From the NCBI RefSeq assembly GCF_006715305.1, contig NZ_VFMY01000002.1, forward strand, positions 124,001-188,000: a stretch of DNA of 64,000 nucleotides. Reading direction: 5' to 3'. This stretch comes from Arthrobacter sp. SLBN-100 (GTDB lineage: Bacteria > Actinomycetota > Actinomycetes > Actinomycetales > Micrococcaceae). This document shows positions 8,796 to 16,640 of the stretch, piece after piece. The translations under genes and the position numbers were made by a program. Position 1 is the first letter of the stretch, and each line of letters opens with the position of its first letter. The notes under the pieces are model-generated. The model did not search any database. It had not been told where the DNA came from and worked only from the letters and a program-made list of their open reading frames with translations.

Positions 8796-9656
8796 ATGAA
8801 TCAAAGTAAGGTGGCTGGCTTTCGAGTGCGCGAGGCTGAAGAGGCGCCCCCGCAGTTTACAGTCGTTGGGATCAGTGGAATTGGTGAGGTCGCCGCCGGC
8901 GATGACCTCCTGGTGCTGATAGGGAACGCCGTCGAAGCGGAAATTTCCGCCGGGGACGTCGTCGTGGTGACAAGCAAAATAGTTTCTAAGGCCGAAGGAC
9001 GTTCTCTGCAGGCAGACAGCCGCGAAGATGCCATCACGGCCGAAACAGTGCGGCTGGTTGCCAGCAAACCACACCCCGGGGGTGTGACCCGGATCGTCCA
9101 GAACAGGTTGGGACTGGTGCTCGCCGCCGCGGGCGTCGACGCGAGCAATACCCCTGACGGCACGGTGCTGCTCCTGCCGGAGAACCCGGATGCGTCAGCT
9201 AGGGCCCTGTGCATGGGGTTGCGCCAGCGGTTCGGTTTCGACCTGGGGGTGATTATCACCGACACGCTGGGCCGCCCTTGGCGCCTGGGGCAGACCGATC
9301 TGGCTATCGGGGCCGCGGGAATGGCGGTAACCCATGATTTGCGCGGGACGCGGGATGATTTCGACAGGCGCATGGATGTCACCATCACAGCGGTGGCGGA
9401 TGAAATAGCAGGTGCGGCGAACCTTGTGCTGGGCAAGACCTCTCGCCGGCCGGTCGCCGTGGTCCACGGCATGGATCACCTGATTCGGCCCCTGGAGGAA
9501 CCCGGGGCGCGGACCCTGATCCGCCCTGCAGACGAGGACCTGTTCCGTCTCGGATCGGCAGAAGCGCATCTGGAAGGATTCCATGAAGGTTTCGCGGCAG
9601 GACAAAGGTCAACCGTTGAATCCGTAGTTACCGCAGAGGGCAGTGCTACCGCATGA
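8796..9656 (+). CDS. cofE: Coenzyme F420-0:L-glutamate ligase
   Basis: A 286-residue CofE (FbiB N-terminal type), which adds gamma-linked glutamates to F420-0 with GTP. Features are IGEVAAGDD and [17 protein letters not shown] near the N terminus and [17 protein letters not shown] in the middle. It is a stand-alone ligase without the nitroreductase-like domain that mycobacterial FbiB carries, so the dehydro-F420-0 reduction step is not visible here. The ribosome site before ATG 8796 is weak and an in-frame GTG at 8811 is possible. The stop overlaps cofD by 4 bases. A truncated second cofE lies at 18758-18907. Confidence 0.93.
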   Translation: MNQSKVAGFRVREAEEAPPQFTVVGISGIGEVAAGDDLLVLIGNAVEAEISAGDVVVVTSKIVSKAEGRSLQADSREDAITAETVRLVASKPHPGGVTRIVQNRLGLVLAAAGVDASNTPDGTVLLLPENPDASARALCMGLRQRFGFDLGVIITDTLGRPWRLGQTDLAIGAAGMAVTHDLRGTRDDFDRRMDVTITAVADEIAGAANLVLGKTSRRPVAVVHGMDHLIRPLEEPGARTLIRPADEDLFRLGSAEAHLEGFHEGFAAGQRSTVESVVTAEGSATA

Positions 9657-10669
9657 GGATAACCGTGCTGGCAGGTGGTGTGGGCGGGGCGCGTTTCCTG
9701 CGGGGGCTGCGCCACCATCTGCGTCGGGTGATGCCGGATGGTGCCGGCGGAACAACGGCCGAGATCACCGCCGTCGTCAACACGGGGGATGACATGTGGC
9801 TGACGGGCCTGCGGGTCTGCCCCGATCTGGACTCGGTGATGTATGCCCTCGCGGGCGTCAACGACGAATCGCGGGGCTGGGGCCGGGCCGGCGAAACGGA
9901 GCGCGTCAGCGCCGAACTGGCCGCCTACGGCGTTGGCTGGCCATGGTTCACCCTCGGTGATCTAGACCTGGGCACCCACATCACCCGCTCGCATCTGCTA
10001 CGCGCCGGGCTGCCGTTGAGCCAGGTCACCGGGCGGCTGGCGGCACGCTGGGACATAGGCGTGGAGCTACTGCCCATGAGCGACGAGGAAGTGGAAACCC
10101 ATGTGGCGCTGGAAGGTTCCACACCCGATGCACCCCAGGACATTGTGCACTTCGAGGAATGGTGGGTCCGGCACCGCGCCCGGCGCCCGGCCCGGGAGTT
10201 CATCCAGGCCGGACTCTCAGAGGCAGCCCCGGCGCCGGGGGTGCTGGCGGCGATTTTCGGTGCCGACGCCGTCATGTTGGCCCCGTCGAATCCGGTGGTG
10301 TCCATCGGCACGATTTTGAATGTCCCCGGCATACGGGAGGCCATCCAAGCGACACCGGCCCCGGTCGTGGGAATCTCCCCCATTATTTCCGGTGCTGCCG
10401 TCCGGGGCATGGCAGACGCCTGCCTGGCCGCGATCGGCGTCAGGACCGGCGCCGATGCGGTGGCCCTGCACTATGGTGCCCGTTCCGCGGGCGGGATCCT
10501 GGATGCCTGGTTGATTGACAGCGCCGATGCGGGGCTAGCCGATCTTATCGCCGGTGCAGGGGTCCGGCCGGTTGTTGTTCCGCTGTGGATGAACGACGTC
10601 CAGACCAGCGCGGAACTTGCCGCAACGGCCTTGGAAGCTGCTTCTGCAGTGGCAACGGCAGAGGCCTAG
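9653..10669 (+). CDS. cofD: 2-phospho-L-lactate (or PEP) transferase, F420 biosynthesis
   Basis: A 338-residue CofD/FbiA homologue starting with the typical [15 protein letters not shown] and containing [12 protein letters not shown] and [13 protein letters not shown]. It transfers the phospholactyl or phosphoenolpyruvyl group from the activated nucleotide made by CofC onto Fo. The length matches the family. ATGA overlap with cofE indicates one transcript and coupled translation. The 3' side faces remnants of cofC and fbiC on the other strand. Confidence 0.93.
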   Translation: MRITVLAGGVGGARFLRGLRHHLRRVMPDGAGGTTAEITAVVNTGDDMWLTGLRVCPDLDSVMYALAGVNDESRGWGRAGETERVSAELAAYGVGWPWFTLGDLDLGTHITRSHLLRAGLPLSQVTGRLAARWDIGVELLPMSDEEVETHVALEGSTPDAPQDIVHFEEWWVRHRARRPAREFIQAGLSEAAPAPGVLAAIFGADAVMLAPSNPVVSIGTILNVPGIREAIQATPAPVVGISPIISGAAVRGMADACLAAIGVRTGADAVALHYGARSAGGILDAWLIDSADAGLADLIAGAGVRPVVVPLWMNDVQTSAELAATALEAASAVATAEA

Positions 10670-10675
10670 GTGTAC

Positions 10676-11298
10676 TAACCCGGCAGCCCCCTCAAAGCCC
10701 CGCAGGGCTGTACGCGTATCGCGGCCCAGACCCAGCTCCCCGGCCACGGCGAGGCCAGCCAGCGTGTCCACGTCACGGTGCAGGGTGGAGGCCGGGCTCA
10801 GATCGAGGGTTCTCATGCCGGCGGCGCGATGTCCGGCATGAGAACCCGGGCCGAAGTGCGGTTCCGGCTCGGTGACTGGACCGGCGGTCAGCATGATCGT
10901 GCCGCTGCCGCCGGCATCGGTCACCACTGCCGAACGGCACCGCCGGGCAGCTGTAACATCCGCGCTGTCCAGCGCCGGCAGATCGGCCACAGCACGGCAC
11001 GCCACCGCAAGGGAGGGCGGCGCGGACGCGCGGGAGGCCCTGACGGACGGCGCCATTCAGCCACGACCGGGTATCAGCCATTACGCTCGCACCCAGCCCG
11101 TCGAACAACACCTGGGCCTCCTAGTCCCCGTGATGACGCTGACCCCCGCCACGGCACTGCTGGCCAGGGCGGCCGTGACGGCATCAGTCCCAGCTCACGG
11201 CGCCGTGCGCCGTACGCGTTGTCCGGCAACAGCCGGGTCGTGGAGGCGGTGGTTCCGCGGACGGGCATAAGGACATGCCAGGCGGCTTCTTTGATCAC
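10676..11298 (-). pseudogene. cofC: Decayed cofC (2-phospho-L-lactate guanylyltransferase) remnant
   Basis: Minus-strand translation gives scattered pieces of CofC in different frames. The N-terminal WHVLMPVRGTTASTTRL resembles WTVVVPVKGTAAAKSRL of the intact gene at 18174-18761. A later frame contains VADLPALDSADV, DAGGSGTIML and HRDVDTLAGL, matching GDLPALASAEL, DAAGTGTTLI and RSDVDTWADL. Several frameshifts separate them and no full frame remains. It is convergent with cofD, whose stop is 10669. It does not derive directly from the 18 kb copy, since identity is limited to conserved motifs. Confidence 0.8.
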
Positions 11299-11311
11299 AG
11301 GTTAGGTCCGG

Positions 11312-12330
11312 TCATGACGGGCCGCCGGTCAGGTCGCCATGCGCAACAAGCGCAGGGTCTTGCATATCGGGCCGGCGCCGTTTGACCTCCCGGGCGAGGT
11401 CGAAATACGCGGTTCCGGGCAGGTCCGGGTGGATGCCGCCCAGGCAGATCTCCGTGGCACCGATGAACCAGGCCTCGTCCACCCGGTCCCCGACCTGCGG
11501 CATCGCGAGCGTCAAGGCATCCTCATCCGTGCCGCGCTGCGCGAAGGCGCAGAACTGGCAGCAGGTGTAGCAGACGTTGGTGATATTGATGTTGCGGTTC
11601 ACGACGTAGCCCACGGCGTCCCCGACGCTGTTTTTCCGGACCCGTTCGGCTTGCGCGGCGAGGGCGTCCAGATCGGTGCCCTCCGCGGAGAGCAGGCTCA
11701 GATAGTCCGCGTCCGGCAGACCCGCGGGATTCTCCTCGGCCCGGGAAAGGGCGGCCCGGACCTCCCGGCTCTGCCCCCACCGGCTGCACCGGCAATCCTG
11801 ACGCGCGGACTTCTGCACGCGAGGCCTCCCAGTCCGCATAGACCGCGTCGAAATCGCTGCGCCCGTCCCCGATGCGCCCCACAGTGTCGATCTCCGTGTG
11901 CAGATTCACCCGTCCGGGCCCGGCCGCCGCCCAGTCCGGATCCGGTTCCTGCCACGGCAGGCCGGACGGCGGCCGGCCCTCGACGGCCAGTCCGTCGGGC
12001 CCGGCGAGGGCACGGACCTGGGGAAGGACCCGCGGATCGAGCCAGGGTTCCTCGGCGCCGACGAAATGCGGGTGTGCAGTCAACTGTTCCCACAGGGCAA
12101 AGCCGGTGCCGGCGGTGAGCCGGGCCAGGCCCTCAACATGGGGCCAGGGGCGTTCGGGGTTGACATGATCCGGTGTCAGGGGCTGACGCCGGGCCAGTCA
12201 TCGATACCGGCCCGGACCAAAAGGGAGAGCTCGTTGGCTTCCGTGAGGTTGGGCGGGGCCTGCATCCGCGCCCGGGCCCCAGGACCAGGCGCACCACGGC
12301 GGCGGCGGCGGCCCTACTCGGTCACCGACT
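11312..12330 (-). pseudogene. fbiC: Truncated and frameshifted fbiC (Fo synthase) remnant, CofH cysteines retained
   Basis: The minus strand encodes roughly residues 310-600 of an FbiC: the end of the CofG half ([18 protein letters not shown]), the linker (LTAHPHFVGAEEPWLDPRVL, VNLHTEIDTVGRIGDG) and the start of the CofH half, with VVNRNINITN followed by the radical-SAM motif CYTCCQFC (CX3CX2C). The CofG radical-SAM part and the rest of CofH are gone, and frameshifts occur around 12190 and 11820. It is notable because it keeps exactly the cysteine motif that the full-length FbiC at 13780 lacks. Confidence 0.85.
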
Positions 12331-12364
12331 TTGATCGTCCCCGCTTAGTTATAAATCTATTAAA

Positions 12365-12402
12365 TACTAGGTACTCCTAGTATTTAATAGGAATACCTAG
12401 TA
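12365..12402. promoter_or_regulatory. Tandem palindromic operator upstream of the 70-aa gene and fno
   Basis: TACTAGG-TACT-CCTAGTA (12365-12382) is followed at 20-bp spacing by TAATAGG-AATA-CCTAGTA (12385-12402). The surrounding sequence is unusually AT-rich. It lies 109 bp before the small gene at 12511 and beside the 5' end of the decayed fbiC on the other strand. The right arm could overlap a -10 element. The arrangement is the same at 31386, 34597 and 37500. Confidence 0.75.
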
Positions 12403-12510
12403 AATTGAACAGAATCCGGACTTCTTAGCCGTGCCCCGGTGCGGCGGGCAGGCGGAGGGGACAGGAGATATAGGAGGCATTCAAGCCTTCTAAACGAGAA
12501 AAGAGGGGAC

Positions 12511-12723
12511 ATGGGCCCACGCTACGTTCTTCCCAAGAGCCTTGCACAGAAGACACCGGTCTCAAAGTCGCCGGATGCGGCTCTCTGTGCAGAGGAAGCA
12601 CCACCCCGGCAAACGATTAACATCGATGAACTTTGCGCATCCCCCTGGGTCGGTCTTCACTACCGGCAGGAGTTCCTGCTCCACCACAGGCACGAGCTGC
12701 TGATGTACCGTCTCATGGACTGA
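12511..12723 (+). CDS. Uncharacterised 70-residue protein, paralogue of 57315-57527
   Basis: I do not recognise this family. The 70-residue product has a basic, variable first half and a conserved second half: RQTINIDELCASPWVGLHYR, then QEFLLHHRHELL. The gene at 57315 encodes an equally long protein with RQAINIDEISASPWIGLHYR and HEFLLHHRHELL. AAGAGGGG precedes ATG 12511; the frame is open further upstream to 12439. No signal peptide or membrane segment is visible; the His/Arg-rich end could bind metal or nucleic acid, or the protein could be a modified peptide precursor (speculation). It is downstream of the tandem operator and 113 bases before fno. Confidence 0.7.
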   Translation: MGPRYVLPKSLAQKTPVSKSPDAALCAEEAPPRQTINIDELCASPWVGLHYRQEFLLHHRHELLMYRLMD

Positions 12724-12835
12724 TGCCCCTTTCGTTCCTGTGACCGCCGCCACCCGGCAGCCGCCCGAGTAGGGCCGTCTCCGGGTTGCATTTTCCATTC
12801 ACGTAAAACCCCTTAGTGACTTTGTTAGGAGCATC

Positions 12836-13513
12836 ATGGGCACGTTCAAGATTGCAGTAGTTGGCGGATCCGGGCCGCAGGGCAAGGCCTTGGCCTACCG
12901 CTTCGCCCACGCAGGGCACACCGTGGTGCTCGGATCCCGGGCAGCCGGGCGCGCCGAGGAGGCGGCGGCCGCCGTCAACGCTAAACTTCAGGGCGTTGGC
13001 GTTGGCGTTGGCGTCGTCGGAGCCGCGGAGAATAACGCTGCGCTGCAGGGCGCTGACGTCGTTCTTCTGGCCGTTCCTTACAAGGGCCACGCGGAGCTTG
13101 TCGCCTCACTCGCCGACAATCTCGCCGGCAAGGTCCTCATCAGCTGTGTCAATCCCTTGGGCTTCGATCAGCGGGGACCCTACGGGCTGGATGTTGCGGA
13201 AAGTGCAGCTGAGGAGGCAGCTCGTCTGGCGCCCAATGCAACTGTCGTAGGGGCCTTCCACCACCTGTCCGCGCCCAATCTGTGGGCGTCGGCTGACCTG
13301 CTTGATCATGAGGATGTCCTCGTCTGTGGCGATGACCCGGAGGCAAAAGCCGTCGCCATCGAGCTGGCGGCTGCCGTTACCGGACGCCCAGGTATCGATG
13401 CCGGCGACCTGCGGCTTGCCCGCCAGCTGGAACCGTTGACAGCTGTCCTGATCAGCATCAACAAACGGTACAAGATCCGCTCGGGCGTGCGTATCAGCGG
13501 CCTGACTGAATAA
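12836..13513 (+). CDS. npdG: F420-dependent NADP oxidoreductase (F420H2:NADP+ oxidoreductase, Fno/NpdG)
   Basis: A 225-residue Rossmann protein with the dinucleotide motif AVVGGSGPQG at residues 7-16, VPYKGHAEL and VNPLGFDQRGPYGLD, matching Fno/NpdG proteins. It moves hydride between NADPH and F420; in catabolic clusters such as picrate degradation it makes F420H2 for an F420-dependent reductase. The likely partner here is the LLM oxidoreductase at 22699-23583. A short GGCGTT tandem repeat near 12994-13015 encodes alternating Gly-Val (VGVGVGV) in a surface loop and may vary in length. TTAGGAGCATC precedes ATG 12836. Confidence 0.9.
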   Translation: MGTFKIAVVGGSGPQGKALAYRFAHAGHTVVLGSRAAGRAEEAAAAVNAKLQGVGVGVGVVGAAENNAALQGADVVLLAVPYKGHAELVASLADNLAGKVLISCVNPLGFDQRGPYGLDVAESAAEEAARLAPNATVVGAFHHLSAPNLWASADLLDHEDVLVCGDDPEAKAVAIELAAAVTGRPGIDAGDLRLARQLEPLTAVLISINKRYKIRSGVRISGLTE

Positions 13514-13779
13514 GGGTGAGGACATGGCAGCGACGGACATGCAAGCGGCAATGGTAATGCCCCGATCACGTGGACGGACGGTGTCCGAGGTGGAAGCGAT
13601 GACCCGGGCGATCGGCCGGACTCCGGTCCAGCCCACCACCGCCCATGGGGTAATGGCGTCCGAACGCGCCGCCCGGGCGGGCCAGTACGCGCAAAATGGT
13701 TTGAGCGCGGCAGGCAAGACCGGGCAATACGCGGGTACGTCGCGAGACCCGCGCCGCTATCGTTTTTTGAAGGACCTTC
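13514..13779. other. Intergenic spacer, no supported gene
   Basis: This 266-base stretch holds an 87-codon open frame (13524-13787) with a composition like random high-GC coding and no recognisable family, so I do not call it. The sequence style changes here from Arthrobacter-like to the CTC/GAC-rich style of the following fbiC-BVMO block, so a junction between two imported segments may lie in this spacer. Confidence 0.4.
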
Positions 13780-16158
13780 ATGTCTAAGCCGGCCGTTCTG
13801 AATCCTGCCCCCCTCACTCATGCTCTCGCTCGTCTTGAAGACACGGGTGAGACGGACCTTGCCGGAGCCACGGTGCTCTTCGGAGCTCGAGGCGACAACC
13901 TCGACCGGTTGCTGACCGTTGCGTCGCGACTCCGCGACGAGGGCCTTGCGCGCGCCTCTCGAGCGGGCATCATCACGTATTCGAAGAAGGTGTTCCTCCC
14001 CGTTACGCAGCTTTGCCAGGACCGCTGTCACTACTGCGTCTTCGTCGAGACGCCAGGCGGCCTGCTGAAAAAAGGGATCCCCACCTACCTGCCGCCGGAA
14101 GAGATCCTTCGCATCGCTCGCGAGGGGGCAGCGCTCGGCTGCAAGGAGGCGCTCTTCACACTCGGCGACCGCCCCGAGAACCGCTGGCCGGTCGCGCGGC
14201 AGTGGCTCCACGACCACGGCTACACCTCCACCCTCGACTACATCGGCGCGATGGCCGATCTAGTGCTCACGGAGACCGGCCTTCTGCCGCATCTCAACCC
14301 CGGCGTCATGTCGTTCGCCGAGCTGCAGCGCCTCCGCCCGGTCGCCGCGTCGATGGGCATGATGCTCGAGACCACGGCCACACGGCTCTGGAGCGAGCGC
14401 GAGGGAGTGCACTTCGGGTCCCCGGACAAGGATCCTGCTCTGCGGATGCGGGTGATCGACGACGCCGGCCGCTCCCGGATCCCATTCACCACCGGGGTCC
14501 TCCTCGGCATCGGCGAGAACGACGCTGAGCGCGCCGAGGCACTCTTCGCCATCCGGGCGTCGCACGAGCGATACGGCCAGGTGCAGGAGACCATCGTCCA
14601 GAACTTCCGTGCGAAGCCGGGCACCGCGATGCAGAACGAGACCGACCTCGCTCTCGAGGAGTATGTCGCCGCCGTCGCAGTCGCCCGGATTGTCATGGGG
14701 CCCGACCACACCATCCAGGCGCCGCCGAACCTCACCGACCTCACCGAACTCCTGCTGCTCGTGCGCGCAGGCATCGACGACTGGGGCGGCGTCAGCCCGC
14801 TCACCCCCGACCATGTTAACCCCGAACGGCCCTGGCCCGAGATCGAGACGCTCGCCAAGCTGACGGCGCACGCCGGCTTCACTCTGCGCGAACGACTCAC
14901 GGCGCACCCGGCCTACCTGACGGATCCAGAAACCTGGCTGGATCCCCGCGTCGCCCCCGCCGTCACCGCTCTGGCCGAGCCGGTGTCCCTACTCGCCGCC
15001 GAGAGCACACGCGTGAGGCCCGCGCCCCCGGCGGCGCGCGGGCCGCGTTGCCGGCCTGCCGACACTGTCGCTGCTGCTGCTGCCACCACCGTTCCTCCCG
15101 CCGACCGCGCCGTGGCCGCCGCACTCACCAAAGCTTCGACCGACCCGGCCGCTCTGACGGACGCTGAATATGTCTCCCTCCTTACCGCCCGCGGCGACGC
15201 CCTCGACGCGGTAACGGCACTGGCCGACGAGGTCCGGTCGGCAGCGGTCGGTGACACACTCACCTACGTCGTCAACCGCAACCTCGACTCGTCGCTCTAC
15301 AGCGAGGGCCTCACCGACGACATGGTCCGGCGACTCGTCGAGGAAGCCATCACCCTCGGTGCCACCGAAATCTGCGTCCAGGGCCCGATCGACCGGGCGC
15401 TGCGGGGCACGGCCTACCTCGACCTGGCTCGAGCCATCCGCACAGCCGGGCCCGACCTCTCACTCCACGCCTACCGCCCCACGGAGGTGCTCGACGGGGC
15501 ACATAGGATGGGCGTCAGCGTCGAGGTCTTCCTCGAAGGACTGCGGGAGGCAGGTGTGACGAGCGTTCCCGGTACCGGGGCGCGGATTTTGGACGACGGC
15601 GTGCGCGCGCTTCTGAGCGAGGGCACCGATCCGCCGGTCGACGAATGGATCCGGCCCATCAAGGCCGCTCACCGGGCAGGCCTTCGATCGACGGCGACGA
15701 TCGTCTACGGTCATGTCGAGACGCCCGCCCAGATCGTCGCGCACCTGCGCCGACTGACCCGGATCCAGGACGAAACCGGTGGCTTCTCGGAGTTCATCGC
15801 GATGCCGTACGTGCCGTTCGACGTACCCTCCGGGGTGCGGGCGGCGGCTGGTGAAGGGCCGAGCCTCGAAACCTCGCGGGCACTCCACGCAGTCGCGCGA
15901 CTGATGCTGCACAGCAGGATCGACCACGTGCAGGCGGCCTGGACAAAGCTAGGCTTCCACCGCGCCAGGGCCGTACTTGCCGGTGGAGCAGACGATTTCG
16001 GCGGTCTGCTACTCGACGGCGCCATCTGGCCAGAGGCCGGCGGCGAGGGATACCGCGAGGCAACGCCGGGAGACGTCCAGCGGATCGCGGCCGCTCTCGG
16101 CCGCGAGGCGCGGGAACGCACCACAAGCTACACACTGGTCAAGGGGGAATTTGTGTGA
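13780..16158 (+). CDS. fbiC: FbiC-like Fo synthase, CofH half lacks its Fe-S motif
   Basis: A 792-residue CofG-CofH fusion. The CofG half is intact in its key part: C79-X3-C83-X2-C86 in QLCQDRCHYC, ready to bind the radical-SAM cluster. The CofH half is recognisable (VGDTLTYVVNRN near residue 500, GATEICVQG, VPGTGARILDD, TIVYGHVETP), but the 19 or so residues that should carry NVCYxGCRFCAF are absent; the sequence runs from VVNRN straight to LDSSLYSEGL. The usual HHSSPVYL-like segment is also changed, to VPFDVPSGVR. The frame is otherwise open, so this half has diverged as a protein. Canonical CofH makes the tyrosine adduct that CofG closes to Fo. The stop overlaps the next gene (GTGA). Confidence 0.88.
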   Translation: MSKPAVLNPAPLTHALARLEDTGETDLAGATVLFGARGDNLDRLLTVASRLRDEGLARASRAGIITYSKKVFLPVTQLCQDRCHYCVFVETPGGLLKKGIPTYLPPEEILRIAREGAALGCKEALFTLGDRPENRWPVARQWLHDHGYTSTLDYIGAMADLVLTETGLLPHLNPGVMSFAELQRLRPVAASMGMMLETTATRLWSEREGVHFGSPDKDPALRMRVIDDAGRSRIPFTTGVLLGIGENDAERAEALFAIRASHERYGQVQETIVQNFRAKPGTAMQNETDLALEEYVAAVAVARIVMGPDHTIQAPPNLTDLTELLLLVRAGIDDWGGVSPLTPDHVNPERPWPEIETLAKLTAHAGFTLRERLTAHPAYLTDPETWLDPRVAPAVTALAEPVSLLAAESTRVRPAPPAARGPRCRPADTVAAAAATTVPPADRAVAAALTKASTDPAALTDAEYVSLLTARGDALDAVTALADEVRSAAVGDTLTYVVNRNLDSSLYSEGLTDDMVRRLVEEAITLGATEICVQGPIDRALRGTAYLDLARAIRTAGPDLSLHAYRPTEVLDGAHRMGVSVEVFLEGLREAGVTSVPGTGARILDDGVRALLSEGTDPPVDEWIRPIKAAHRAGLRSTATIVYGHVETPAQIVAHLRRLTRIQDETGGFSEFIAMPYVPFDVPSGVRAAAGEGPSLETSRALHAVARLMLHSRIDHVQAAWTKLGFHRARAVLAGGADDFGGLLLDGAIWPEAGGEGYREATPGDVQRIAAALGREARERTTSYTLVKGEFV

Positions 16159-16640
16159 CGCTCGCCCACGCCGAGACTCGCACCGGCCTGCGAGAGGTCA
16201 AAACGGGAGTCGCGCGTCTGCCCGGCAGGTCCCTCGAGCCGGTCGTGATCGCCGCCGACCCGGCCGGCCTGGATCCCACCCTCGTCGCTGCCCTGCCGCT
16301 GCTAACGCGGTGGCGGCAAGTATTCATAACGGGCGCGGACGTCTCACCGGACGAGCTGCCCGACCGCTTTGCGCTCCTCGTCGCGCCCGGCCGCGAGACC
16401 GCGGTCGCTGCTGAGATGCGTGTCTCAGCTCTTATCGTGCTGGGCCCGGTTGCGCCGGATGTCCGTTGCCCAGTCCTCGTCATCGCCCCGCCCGGGTCAG
16501 CAACGGTTGAGCTAATCACCGCCTATGTGTGCTTCGCCGAGGCTGGACATCCCGCCGAGCAGGCGCATCTCATCGACTCGTTCCTGCGCGATCCGCGGCG
16601 GTACCCAGCCGGCAGCACGATCCCGCGAGCCCGGCCGTGA
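16155..16640 (+). CDS. Uncharacterised 161-residue protein between fbiC variant and BVMO
   Basis: Not recognised. GTG 16155 overlaps the fbiC stop and its own TGA overlaps the next start (GTGA in both cases), so it is coupled to both neighbours and is very probably a real gene. The middle consists of short hydrophobic beta-like stretches (EPVVIAADPAGLDP, FALLVAPGRETAVAA, VSALIVLGP, CPVLVIAPPGSATVELI), suggesting a small alpha/beta domain. The C-terminal part (FAEAGHPAEQAHLIDSFLRD) looks helical. There are no cysteine pairs, signal peptide or membrane segments. Its position suggests a role with the FbiC variant or the monooxygenase. Confidence 0.7.
   Translation: MTLAHAETRTGLREVKTGVARLPGRSLEPVVIAADPAGLDPTLVAALPLLTRWRQVFITGADVSPDELPDRFALLVAPGRETAVAAEMRVSALIVLGPVAPDVRCPVLVIAPPGSATVELITAYVCFAEAGHPAEQAHLIDSFLRDPRRYPAGSTIPRARP

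Noticed and set aside
12439..12723. The 70-aa protein as a mycofactocin- or PqqA-type precursor
   Set aside because: The C terminus lacks the mycofactocin Val-Tyr end and the PqqA Glu-X3-Tyr core, and no matching maturase genes are nearby; only a novel family is supported.
13524..13787. Small open frame between fno and fbiC as a possible gene
   Set aside because: No recognisable family, no paralogue and overlap with the fbiC start; not enough support.
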